A stretch of 64,000 nt of DNA from Sphingobacterium corticibacterium (GTDB taxonomy: Bacteria > Bacteroidota > Bacteroidia > Sphingobacteriales > Sphingobacteriaceae): assembly GCF_004208525.1 (NCBI RefSeq), contig NZ_SGIT01000001.1, positions 1,302,001-1,366,000 of the forward strand. Direction: 5' to 3'. A model generated the notes under the pieces. It had not been told where the DNA came from. It saw only the letters and a list, made by a program, of their open reading frames with translations, and made no database searches. Both the position numbers and the translations under genes were made by a program. Positions 1-7,411 of this stretch are shown in pieces (position 1 is the stretch's first letter; each line of letters begins with the position of its first letter).

Positions 1-342
1 GAAAACCTCAAAAAAGAGAGTCAACGAAAACTGATGGATAGTTTCGAATTGCTGAGCCACGCGCCCTACACCCTCAAAAACATTGCCCAACGGCTCGAAC
101 AGGGTGATCTGACCGTCAAGGTAGACAATAGCGATCTGCAGCACCTGCAACGGCAATACCGAAAAAACCAATCTACCAACCGGTCTCTTGCATTGGGCTG
201 CCTATTCTTCGTCAGTGGCTGTCTGGTGATATCCGTCGAGCAATACCGCATCTTAGGGATTCCTATCCTCTCGTGGATCTTCTTCGTAATCGGCATCAGC
301 TTCTTGATCCTTGCCAAACTACGTAGTCTGCGTATCGATTAG
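1..342 (+). CDS. UbiB/AarF (ABC1) family protein, C-terminal fragment
   Basis: The frame is open from base 1, so this is the 3' end of a gene that begins outside the window; the ATG at 34 is internal. The visible 113 residues have a helical stretch ending in a GDLTVKV motif, a short linker, and then two hydrophobic segments (about LALGCLFFVSGCLVIS and ILSWIFFVIGISFLILA) before a basic end. That layout, a 'RLExGxLxVxv' helix followed by two C-terminal membrane helices, is typical of UbiB/AarF atypical kinases, which support ubiquinone or menaquinone lipid metabolism at the membrane. The kinase core is not in the window, so the call rests on the tail only. Confidence 0.55.
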   Translation, partial: ENLKKESQRKLMDSFELLSHAPYTLKNIAQRLEQGDLTVKVDNSDLQHLQRQYRKNQSTNRSLALGCLFFVSGCLVISVEQYRILGIPILSWIFFVIGISFLILAKLRSLRID

Positions 343-358
343 GCTGTACTCGTATTGA

Positions 359-1000
359 TTACATGATGCCATTTTTGGCTTCTTTTAATATTCGCTCAGC
401 TCTCAATCCTATGTGCTGAGGCAATAGCCTGAAATTTGCGTCTTTCTCTTCCCGGTATTCATCTTCTGGCTGAAACGGAATCCAAGCGGTTATTTTTGAT
501 TTTGAAAACTTATCCCCTCCCAAACTTGTGTATACAATCACTTTCAAAGGCTTGGCGTCTAATCCATCTGATTCTTCAAAATAAGTCAGGTAAAACTCTG
601 GAAAGCCATCTTTATTAGCATCTCCGATTTCACACGAATTAATAAGATACTTGGGCTGAGCCAAACCTACTGAAAAATCCTTAAAGGCTATTTGCGGAAG
701 AAGCCCGCCATGATCTTCCAAAAAGATACCGGCATGTAAATCTTTAGGGTTGTTATCAAAATAAGCGGAGTTACTGGCTTTACTTTCATTGAGAAACCAC
801 ACATAACTCCCGTGCTTGGGCACAAAAGTTCTGACAATCATCACTGGATTTCCCGGTAGCGGATTGCCAAGATCTTCTATGATCTCGGTGTATTTTTTGT
901 CCGAAGAAAAATAAACTCCCGTCTGTATCTGCGCAAAAGATGGCACACCTATTATACAGGCAACAATGAGTATTAACATTCTAAAAATCACGGCTATCAT
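359..1000 (-). CDS. Secreted protein of unknown function with a DxNxDG motif
   Basis: I chose the start at 1000 because it puts a clean signal peptide at the N-terminus (MIAVIFRMLILIVACIIG...SFAQ). The frame stays open upstream to 1081, but that extension would run into ykvA. A second ATG at 979 is also possible. The mature protein of about 190 residues contains GDANKDGFPEFYLTY, a calcium-loop-like DxNxDG pattern, and a conserved-looking 'SDGLDAKP' segment. From memory this resembles Flavobacteriia/Sphingobacteriia proteins named M949_RS01915 family, loosely linked to surface polysaccharide, but that link is weak. It lies 26 bp downstream of the ykvA-like gene on the same strand, so the two may share a transcript. 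Confidence 0.6.
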   Translation of the reverse strand: MIAVIFRMLILIVACIIGVPSFAQIQTGVYFSSDKKYTEIIEDLGNPLPGNPVMIVRTFVPKHGSYVWFLNESKASNSAYFDNNPKDLHAGIFLEDHGGLLPQIAFKDFSVGLAQPKYLINSCEIGDANKDGFPEFYLTYFEESDGLDAKPLKVIVYTSLGGDKFSKSKITAWIPFQPEDEYREEKDANFRLLPQHIGLRAERILKEAKNGIM

Positions 1001-1026
1001 GCTTGTGTAGTTGAAGTCAATACGAT

Positions 1027-1431
1027 CTAGCGAACACGGTTGATAGAGGGATCTATTCCTGTTTCCATGCTTGCCACCCATTTTTGATACTTGATTACTT
1101 CGGACTTCAACTTGCTGAGCGCGTAGCTAATAATGGCAACATCGTCCACCCATCCTACAACCGGTATGACATCAGGAATGGCATCAAGCGGAGAAATTAC
1201 ATACACAACAGTGGCTACGATAATCCCTAGATTTAGCTTACCTATTTTGTAACGCCCTTTGATCGAATCGCCAGCCATCGCTAAAATAAGTTTAAATTCC
1301 GCTTTTCTATCGGAAAGATGTTCTGCTAAATTATCGGCATCGGCTATATCTTTATTAGTAAGACTATATGTTTTGAAAACCTTGAAAAGTGCAAACGCTT
1401 TTCCCAGATATTTCAGTTTTTTCAGTACCAT
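1027..1431 (-). CDS. YkvA family (DUF1232) small membrane protein
   Basis: The protein has 134 residues. Residues of about 68-105 hold the DUF1232 signature: a hydrophobic stretch, then SPLDAIPDVIPVVGWVDD, which is the P-D-x-I-P-x-x-G-x-x-D-D pattern of the family. Family members are small membrane-associated proteins of unknown function. The N-terminal 60 residues are helical and charged. A degenerate copy of the last 24 codons is found about 680 bp upstream at 1743-1815, so this locus has been duplicated and has partly decayed. I see no clear TAnnTTTG box just upstream. Confidence 0.85.
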   Translation of the reverse strand: MVLKKLKYLGKAFALFKVFKTYSLTNKDIADADNLAEHLSDRKAEFKLILAMAGDSIKGRYKIGKLNLGIIVATVVYVISPLDAIPDVIPVVGWVDDVAIISYALSKLKSEVIKYQKWVASMETGIDPSINRVR

Positions 1432-1551
1432 TGATCAAATAAATTTATTAATACGAATTCCATAAGACCAAATTTCGATCCATTTTTTTATCCCTGTCAT
1501 ATTTACATGCCGATAAGCCATCTAAGCGCTTCATATCAATAACATTCAGGA

Positions 1552-1573
1552 AAAGCGATTTAACAATCGCTTT
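1552..1573. other. Perfect 9-bp inverted repeat in the gap upstream of RNA copy A
   Basis: AAAGCGATT and AATCGCTTT flank a TAAC loop. Neither strand has a T-run after the stem, so it is a poor terminator. It could be an operator or an RNA hairpin. The rest of 1432-1655 shows no gene; it is AT-rich and contains TGTTAAATAC at 1611, which recurs upstream of RNA copy B. Confidence 0.4.
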
Positions 1574-1655
1574 AGAGAGGCAGCGCTCGGGCATAGCACT
1601 TGTTAATATGTGTTAAATACACACTAAGGTGACACTAAATTCCCGCACTTATCGT

Positions 1656-1736
1656 TATATTTGTACTTCATAATTTAGGTTTATAATTGGTTAGTTAGTT
1701 AAAAATCCTGAGGCTCCCCGCTTCAGGATTTTTTTG
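1656..1736 (+). ncRNA. Small RNA-like unit, copy A of a four-copy family
   Basis: A TATATTTG -7 box (1656-1663) is followed 6 nt later by CATAATTTAGG (1669-1679) and then TTTATAATTGGTTAG (1680-1694). An intrinsic terminator comes next: stem 1701-1714 with 1720-1733 around the loop TCCCC, running into TTTTTTT. The predicted transcript is about 70 nt, from about 1668 to 1736. No open frame fits inside it, so it is not a leader for the next gene, which lies on the other strand. The same arrangement recurs at 9501-9579 (+), 39404-39489 (-) and 59376-59474 (-). Conserved boxes tied to a promoter and a terminator indicate a stand-alone RNA rather than a repeat of unknown type. Confidence 0.6.
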
Positions 1737-1742
1737 TTTTAT

Positions 1743-1815
1743 GTGTTCATACTTGCGATCCATTTTTAGTACCTGATCACTTCGGACGTCAACCTGGTGA
1801 GGGCGTAGCCAACAA
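1743..1815 (-). pseudogene. Decayed partial copy of the 3' end of the ykvA-like gene
   Basis: Read on the minus strand, this stretch gives YALTRLTSEVIRY-stop-KWIASMNT. The same part of the gene at 1027-1431 gives YALSKLKSEVIKYQKWVASMET. About four fifths of the bases match over 73 positions (against 1061-1133), and a CAA-to-TAA change replaces Gln by a stop. The similarity ends at both sides. An open frame of 66 codons crosses the region (1766-1966), but it overlaps yjbQ out of frame and is unlikely to be a gene. Confidence 0.7.
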
Positions 1816-1907
1816 AAAGCGTGTTGATTTTTTCTACCAATTGTCGTGTATTTTCCATAATTGATAAACAGTATATGGAGATAATTGTTCTGACGAACTG
1901 ATCTTTC

Positions 1908-2330
1908 TTATAATCCCCATGCCGTAATGACCAAACGTCTACTCCCGCCATGATCGCGGTGTTCACAGAGATAAATACCCTGCCAAGTTCCTAAGTTGAG
2001 TCGGCCATTGGTGACGGGTATAATTACCGAACTGCCCAATAACGAGCTCTTCAAATGGGCTGGCATGTCATCAGATCCTTCGTAATCATGGAGGTAGTCG
2101 GGGTCATTTTCCGGTACTGATTTATTAAAAAAGGTTTCAAAATCAGCCCGCACAGTATTATCGGCATTTTCGTTAATTGTTAACGATGCCGATGTATGTT
2201 GAATAAAAACCTGACAGATTCCCGTTTTAATGCTGCTTATTTCCGGCAAAGACCGGATGATATCTGACGTGATCAGATGAAAACCTCTTTTTTTTGGTGC
2301 GATGTTCAACAAAACTTGAAAAATTTGCAT
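1908..2330 (-). CDS. yjbQ: YjbQ family protein (UPF0047)
   Basis: The full-length 140-residue protein matches the YjbQ/UPF0047 family: VFIQHTSASLTINENAD near residue 42, a DYLHDYEGSDDMPAHLKSSL block with metal-ligand-type His and Asp, and the C-terminal GTWQGIYLCEHRDHGG motif. Family members form trimers with a metal site. The E. coli protein has weak thiamine-phosphate synthase activity when overexpressed, but its normal role is unsettled. The gene stands alone, reading away from the glycosidase gene at 2560 across a 229-bp AT-rich gap. A thiamine salvage operon lies 3.5 kb away, but nothing in the sequence ties the two together. Confidence 0.9.
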   Translation of the reverse strand: MQIFQVLLNIAPKKRGFHLITSDIIRSLPEISSIKTGICQVFIQHTSASLTINENADNTVRADFETFFNKSVPENDPDYLHDYEGSDDMPAHLKSSLLGSSVIIPVTNGRLNLGTWQGIYLCEHRDHGGSRRLVITAWGL

Positions 2331-2559
2331 ATGGATTTATTTGGAATGCCAATATAGTATTTGAGATTTATATGTAGAAATCTGATCTGATTCAAAAATC
2401 GGCTTTTATGTAAAAAAGTGGATTTACAACAATAGAATTCCATTCTCTATGCCTAAATGAGAAACGACATGTGAATAAAAAAATTCAAGTGTATTTACGT
2501 ATCTTTCCAAGAATTGATATATTAGGAATATATCTGTTTTCAGGAAGTATTTAAACACG

Positions 2560-4437
2560 ATGAGCGAAACCTTTAAAGCATTAAGACGGACGAACGGCTA
2601 TCTATATATATTCTTTGTATTATATATGTCTGCCTGTTCAACAGCTAAGCAATCAACATATGCAGAGTTAACAAATACGAGAGCTTCAGCGGTCAAAACG
2701 TTAAACAAGCAGGTCGATGAATTTAATCATTACGATGACCGACCTGCTTCTGATGGACATCTCGACAAACAGAATAACAAAGCGTTTCTCCAGGAAAATA
2801 TCCCCTTGTTTTTGTGTTCGGACAGTAGCATAACAAAAGTATACAATTACCGTTGGTGGATGATTTCCAAACATCTAAAAGCATACGCTGATCCATATGA
2901 CAAACAGACATACTGGGTATTTACAGAGTTCTTCGGCGATAAACCTTGGGCTACGCTCAGTGGAGCTATCCCCTGCCCGGCTGGACATCAGTTTTATGAC
3001 GTACGCTGGCTTCGGAATCCGGAATTTCTAAAATCTTATACAGATTACTACATGCGCGGATCAGCCTCCCGTTTAAATCAGCGGGAAAATGCGAACTTCC
3101 TGACCTATACGTCGCGCCCGGAAAGTCACCATTTCTCTAGTTGGATGATTGATGGTATAGAGGCTTTTCTCAAAGTGCATCCCGACAACGACTGGCTACA
3201 TGACATCCTGCCTCACTTGAGTGCTCACCAACAGGTCTGGGATAGCCTATTTACAGTAAACGAACCAGCGGCAAAAACTGCAGGTATGTATAAATTTCTC
3301 GACCTCTATGATGGTATGGAATTCAGTCTATCCACCGTACTCGGACTTATAGCCAGTGATGGTGCTTATAGTCTCTATACAGATGACAATTGGCGTAACT
3401 ACTATTTAGGGTGGGAAACGACTGGCAATGCAGCTCAATCTCAACAAGCCAAACAGTATCCTAAAGCTTATCGGAGTGGGTATCCCGACTTCTACATGGT
3501 AAGACCTACCTTAAACGCTTACGCCTATGCCAACCTACTTGCGCTATCTAATCTAAACACCTTAACATATCGTAATTTTGCTGATTTAAAAGCTAAAAAT
3601 CAGGCAACGAAATACAAAACAAGAGCGGAAGAGCTTCAAACAACAGTCCTCAATCTGCTTTGGAATGAAGAAGATCAATTTTTTTATAGTTATACCGCTG
3701 GGGACAATAAATTTGGCATACGCGACTTTGAATCGCGTGTTCGCGAATCAGTGGGTTACACTCCTTGGTATTTCAACATGATCCCGTTTTCGGATAACAA
3801 AAAATATGAGGGTGCTTGGCAGATATTCGCCTCGGAAAAAGGATTTTACAATACTGGGGGCATGACAACTGCCGAACAGCAACACCCCTATTATAACGAA
3901 CAAGCTTACGCCTGGAACGGGCGTGGATGGCCGTTTCAAAATTCAGTTGTGTATAAGGCCTATGCCAACTATCTGCGAAATTATAAATCGCAGGTTGCAG
4001 AGAAAGACAGGCAATTGCTCTACGACTATGTGCAGAAATTAGTCGCTACGCATGGTGAAAAACCGAATATAGGGGAATGGTACATTCCGAGTGAAAAGGG
4101 CACATTCGGTGGCGAGAAAGATTATTTCCACTCGACGTTTCCGGATATCATCATAGCGGATCTGTTAGGGTTTGAGGCTTTACACGAAAACCAGTTTATG
4201 GTACAACCATTACTGCCTGAAAACGCTTGGTCTTATTTCTACTTAGGCAATATCATGTACCACGGCAGAACAATCGACATCATCTGGAAAAAAGATTGGG
4301 ACGCGCAAAAACAGGGAAATCAAAGTGCATTGCGTATCTGGGTAGATGGTCGTTTAACGAAAACCAGCGACCGCCTAAACGATAAAGTTGTGGTAGAGAT
4401 CCCTCCGACCAATAGTCTAGCTATCGATAACCCGTAA
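2560..4437 (+). CDS. Six-hairpin glycoside hydrolase lipoprotein (GH63/GH37-like)
   Basis: The N-terminus has a hydrophobic stretch ending in the lipobox MSAC with Cys26, so this is probably an outer-membrane or periplasmic lipoprotein. The body has features of (alpha/alpha)6-barrel glucosidases of the MGH1/YgjK/trehalase-like group: NYRWWMISKHLK near residue 95, DLYDGMEFS near 250, LNAYAYANLLALS near 320, a LLWNEEDQFFYSY segment near 370 and WNGRGWPFQNS near 455. Such enzymes remove alpha-linked glucose or mannose units from oligosaccharides. Exact substrate and catalytic acids cannot be assigned from sequence alone. The gene appears to be a single unit; TATCTTTC at 2510-2517 is a weak -7 candidate. 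Confidence 0.65.
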   Translation: MSETFKALRRTNGYLYIFFVLYMSACSTAKQSTYAELTNTRASAVKTLNKQVDEFNHYDDRPASDGHLDKQNNKAFLQENIPLFLCSDSSITKVYNYRWWMISKHLKAYADPYDKQTYWVFTEFFGDKPWATLSGAIPCPAGHQFYDVRWLRNPEFLKSYTDYYMRGSASRLNQRENANFLTYTSRPESHHFSSWMIDGIEAFLKVHPDNDWLHDILPHLSAHQQVWDSLFTVNEPAAKTAGMYKFLDLYDGMEFSLSTVLGLIASDGAYSLYTDDNWRNYYLGWETTGNAAQSQQAKQYPKAYRSGYPDFYMVRPTLNAYAYANLLALSNLNTLTYRNFADLKAKNQATKYKTRAEELQTTVLNLLWNEEDQFFYSYTAGDNKFGIRDFESRVRESVGYTPWYFNMIPFSDNKKYEGAWQIFASEKGFYNTGGMTTAEQQHPYYNEQAYAWNGRGWPFQNSVVYKAYANYLRNYKSQVAEKDRQLLYDYVQKLVATHGEKPNIGEWYIPSEKGTFGGEKDYFHSTFPDIIIADLLGFEALHENQFMVQPLLPENAWSYFYLGNIMYHGRTIDIIWKKDWDAQKQGNQSALRIWVDGRLTKTSDRLNDKVVVEIPPTNSLAIDNP

Positions 4438-4474
4438 TATAACTTTTAAGCACATGTTTTGTAAGTTTTCGTCA

Positions 4475-5662
4475 CTAGCGGAAGATCATGTCATGCAGGT
4501 TTTCGTCTCCTTCCATGACCTTTTTTGCATAGGGACATAGTGGCAAAATTTTTACCCCTTTTTCTCGAGCATAGTCAATCCCTTTCATAACTAACTGTTT
4601 TGCATAGCCTTTACCACCAAATGCCTCGTATGCTTCGGTATGGTCTATAATAAATTTATTTGTCCCAGCCCATACATAGGTCATCTCGCCTGCGGGAACA
4701 TCGTCCTCTAAAATGACAAACTTTCCTCTACGTTGATCTTCTTCTTGTGTAAATGTTATCACGTTTTTTTTCTGTTTGGTTCCTGGAAGTAAAACGTATT
4801 CTTTATCGTCACCCGGTACTTTAGGAAAGGCTTCGATATTTTGATTTTTCCAATCTTCTTTTGCTTTTTCAATGACGGTTTTGTCGGAATTGACAAAGTT
4901 CCAAAACATAAATCGTTCCTCTTCAAAGGGCTCCCCTCCAAATAGGTAAAGCGTGGTCTCGCCATTTGTTTCGAATGCACATAAGGATGCGTTCTTGGCT
5001 ATCAACAGTTGTTTGGATCCATAATCGTTGCCCTCAATCTTCACGGTACCGTCTAGGACGTACATACCCACTTCCCCAAAGAGCTGTGGTCCGATATTGA
5101 TTTTTTGGGCCGCCTTGGTTTTTATCTCTATAAAATACAATGGACTATGCACGGGCACGGGAGATTTACGATCTCCTAACTTACCTGCAATGAGTTTATA
5201 GTAAATACCATTGTCTTCCCAACTGGGGATATCTGCTTTGCCAATATGCACAAAGGAGGGCTCTGCTTGTTCTACATGTTTGGGCAATCCGATCCAGATC
5301 TGAAAGCCGTGCAAGTACTTGTCGTCCTTCCTCAAATATTCGGGCGTCCGCTCGGAGTGTACCACACCTTTGCCTGCGGTCATCCAGTTGACTTCCCCTG
5401 GCTTGATCTCGATGGCGTAACCAAGACTGTCCCGATGGAATATCGATCCATCGAACAGATAGGTAAGCGTCGAAAGCCCGATGTGCGGATGAGGCGGAAC
5501 ATCGATGTTTTGATGTTCTTTAAGACAAGCGGGGCCCATGTGATCGATAAATACAAAAGGTCCTACTGCTCTCTTTTGCCGAAATGGCAGGAGTCTACCT
5601 ACCATAAAGTTGCCGATATCGGCTGCTTTTTCCTCTAATATGAGTCCTACGTTTGATTGCAT
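4475..5662 (-). CDS. Pirin - GNAT acetyltransferase fusion protein
   Basis: Residues 1 to about 285 are a complete pirin-like bicupin. They carry the metal-binding run PPHPHIGLSTLTYLFDG near residue 57, then MTAGKGVVHSERTPE and a second cupin with an FGGEPFEEER segment. Residues from about 300 to 395 form a short GNAT domain of the YjdJ type (FVILEDDVPAGEMTYVW, DHTEAYEAFGGKGYAKQLV, ILPLCPYAKKVME), where the GGKGYAKQLV run is the acetyl-CoA loop. Pirins are nuclear or cytosolic iron proteins, some with quercetinase activity; small GNATs of this type have unknown substrates. There is no stop or frame change between the halves. Upstream a TATATTTG box at 5701-5708 probably drives it. Confidence 0.88.
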   Translation of the reverse strand: MQSNVGLILEEKAADIGNFMVGRLLPFRQKRAVGPFVFIDHMGPACLKEHQNIDVPPHPHIGLSTLTYLFDGSIFHRDSLGYAIEIKPGEVNWMTAGKGVVHSERTPEYLRKDDKYLHGFQIWIGLPKHVEQAEPSFVHIGKADIPSWEDNGIYYKLIAGKLGDRKSPVPVHSPLYFIEIKTKAAQKINIGPQLFGEVGMYVLDGTVKIEGNDYGSKQLLIAKNASLCAFETNGETTLYLFGGEPFEEERFMFWNFVNSDKTVIEKAKEDWKNQNIEAFPKVPGDDKEYVLLPGTKQKKNVITFTQEEDQRRGKFVILEDDVPAGEMTYVWAGTNKFIIDHTEAYEAFGGKGYAKQLVMKGIDYAREKGVKILPLCPYAKKVMEGDENLHDMIFR

Positions 5663-5700
5663 ATTATGCGAAGTTTAATTTGCATTTTTAGTTTATAAAA

Positions 5701-5708
5701 CAAATATA
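5701..5708 (-). promoter_or_regulatory. -7 box for the pirin-GNAT gene
   Basis: The minus strand reads TATATTTG, an exact match to the Bacteroidota -7 consensus TAnnTTTG, about 40 nt before the start codon at 5662. No clear TTTG -33 element is seen at the usual spacing. Confidence 0.5.
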
Positions 5709-5808
5709 ACGCAATCTATTCGACTGTGCATTGATGTAGGTTAAGATTTATAAGGATTACCCAAATTACGGTTTAGGATTACTTTTTAAATAATATAATA
5801 ATATGTCG

Positions 5809-5816
5809 TACCTTTG
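5809..5816 (+). promoter_or_regulatory. -7 box for the thiamine salvage operon
   Basis: TACCTTTG matches TAnnTTTG and lies just in front of the TPP riboswitch, so transcription would start at about 5821-5823, exactly at the riboswitch P1 stem. Confidence 0.6.
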
Positions 5817-5820
5817 CGTA

Positions 5821-5899
5821 CGCTTTAGGGGTATTCTGAAAAGAGTTGAGAGAGTCCCTTTGAACCTGATACGGATCACACCGACGTAGGGAAAAGCAA
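5821..5899 (+). promoter_or_regulatory. TPP riboswitch (THI element)
   Basis: The P1 stem pairs GCTTT (5822-5826) with AAAGC (5893-5897). Between them are the conserved THI blocks: AGGGGT, TTGAGAGAGTCCCTTTGAACCTGAT (a variant of CTGAGA...ACCTGAT), and CGGATCACACCGACGTAGGGAA. It stands 80 bp in front of thiM, so thiamine pyrophosphate should reduce expression of the operon. I cannot make out a strong terminator hairpin in 5900-5978. Control may therefore act on translation or through a weaker fold. Confidence 0.95.
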
Positions 5900-5978
5900 A
5901 TAGAAGACTTCTTGTATAAGTCGCCTCTTGTTTGTTTTCGGTTTTCCTAAAGCTGTTTTTATCTAAAAATAAAGTCTA

Positions 5979-6779
5979 ATGGAAAAAACACTCTGGAAAC
6001 ACATCCAAACAGTAAGAAAACAGTCACCTCTGGTACATAACATTACCAATTATGTTGTAATGAACAGTACAGCCAACGCTTTGTTGGCGATAGGTGCATC
6101 CCCTGTAATGGCTCATGCCAAAGCCGAGATTAAAGACATGGCTACTATCGCAGGTGCGCTACTGGTCAATATTGGTACTTTAGACGAATATTGGTCAGAA
6201 GCTATGCTGATAGCTGTTGAAACAGCACATGCATTGAATAAACCTTGGGTGCTTGACCCTGTTGGTGCAGGAGCAACTCCTTATAGAAATCAAATCATCC
6301 AAAAATTATTGCAGTACCGCCCGACGGTAATAAGGGGAAACGCTTCCGAAATTTTGGCTATTGTGAAATCCAACGCTCCTGCTACCAAAGGAGTGGACAG
6401 TACTGCTTCGAGCATGGATGCAGTTCAGGCTGCCCGTAATCTCGTGAGTCAATATGGCTCGGTCGTCTGTATTTCGGGAGAAACCGATATTATTGTAGAT
6501 CAGAAAAACCAAACCCTACTCCTAAAAAATGGCCATCCTATGATGACTAGGGTTACCGGTCTCGGATGCACGGCATCAGCATTGACGGCTGCTTTTGTTG
6601 CCGTAACGGAAGATAAAACAGAAGCTACCGTTGCTGCAATGGCTTTACTTGGAATAGCGGGAGAACTTTCTGAAAAGCAATCTCATGGCCCAGGAAGTTT
6701 ACAAATGAATATAATAGACAAATTATATGCTATGACAGAAGTGGAGTTTGTCGAACAGCTTAATGTTTCAAGAGAATGA
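5979..6779 (+). CDS. thiM: Hydroxyethylthiazole kinase
   Basis: ThiM phosphorylates 4-methyl-5-(2-hydroxyethyl)thiazole (THZ) with ATP for salvage into thiamine. The 266 residues are family length. N-terminal PLVHNITNYVVMNSTANALLAIGASPVMAHA is the substrate-binding region (residues 16-47). DPVGAGATPYR near residue 91 and the C-terminal TRVTGLGCTASALTAAF with the conserved Cys form the ribokinase-like active site. It is the first gene after the TPP riboswitch and overlaps thiE by 4 bp (ATGA), so it opens a tightly coupled operon. Confidence 0.95.
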   Translation: MEKTLWKHIQTVRKQSPLVHNITNYVVMNSTANALLAIGASPVMAHAKAEIKDMATIAGALLVNIGTLDEYWSEAMLIAVETAHALNKPWVLDPVGAGATPYRNQIIQKLLQYRPTVIRGNASEILAIVKSNAPATKGVDSTASSMDAVQAARNLVSQYGSVVCISGETDIIVDQKNQTLLLKNGHPMMTRVTGLGCTASALTAAFVAVTEDKTEATVAAMALLGIAGELSEKQSHGPGSLQMNIIDKLYAMTEVEFVEQLNVSRE

Positions 6780-7411
6780 AAAGACAATGCTCATTCCCTT
6801 ACAAACTTTATCTGGTAATCTCGGAGTCGGATTGTAAGGGCCGAAATTTCCTTGAAGTAGCAGAACAGGCTATTTTGGGCGGGGTAGATATCATCCAGGT
6901 GAGAGAAAAAAAGGATGACATAGATACATTTATCCGCAAGGCTCGCCAACTAAAAGAAATGACCGATAAATACCGGATTCCGCTCATCATTAATGACAAT
7001 CTTGAGGTTGCAAAAAAGGTTGACTCAGTGGGGATACATGTAGGAAACAATGATGTACCCCCTGTTGAAATCAGAAAACAATGGGATGACACCAAATATG
7101 TGGGGTACTCCATCGAGTTTCTGGAACAATTGGAAAATGAACAAGCAGCTGTTTCTGATTATCTGGGCATCAGTCCCGTTTTTAGCACACCTACCAAAAC
7201 AGATACCGTTACTGAATGGGGGCTTGAAGGCGTTGCGGAGATAAGGCGACTAACCGATAAACCGTTGGTAGCAATAGGCAATATTCATCTGTACAATGTA
7301 AAGTCGGTAGTGCATGCCGGCGCGGATTGTATTGCCGTGGTTTCCGAAATATGCGGTGCGACGAATCCACAAAAAGCGGCTTATGAATTAAAAAATGAAA
7401 TCTTAAGATGA
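6776..7411 (+). CDS. thiE: Thiamine-phosphate synthase
   Basis: ThiE joins HMP-pyrophosphate and THZ-phosphate to give thiamine phosphate. The (beta/alpha)8 protein of 211 residues shows DIIQVREKK near residue 34, PLIINDNLEVAKKVDSVGIHVG near 70, and DYLGISPVFSTPTKTDT near 128, all matching family blocks that bind the pyrophosphate and thiazole. C-terminal PLVAIGNIH...AGADCIAVVSEI is also typical. It overlaps thiM and thiD by 4 bp each, implying translational coupling. Confidence 0.95.
   Translation: MKRQCSFPYKLYLVISESDCKGRNFLEVAEQAILGGVDIIQVREKKDDIDTFIRKARQLKEMTDKYRIPLIINDNLEVAKKVDSVGIHVGNNDVPPVEIRKQWDDTKYVGYSIEFLEQLENEQAAVSDYLGISPVFSTPTKTDTVTEWGLEGVAEIRRLTDKPLVAIGNIHLYNVKSVVHAGADCIAVVSEICGATNPQKAAYELKNEILR

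Noticed and set aside
1766-1966. Open frame of 66 codons on the minus strand
   Set aside because: It overlaps the 3' end of yjbQ in another frame, and its only recognisable part is the decayed ykvA copy.
1908-2330. YjbQ as a member of the thiamine pathway next door
   Set aside because: The gene is 3.5 kb from the operon, on the other strand and without a riboswitch; proximity alone does not support it.
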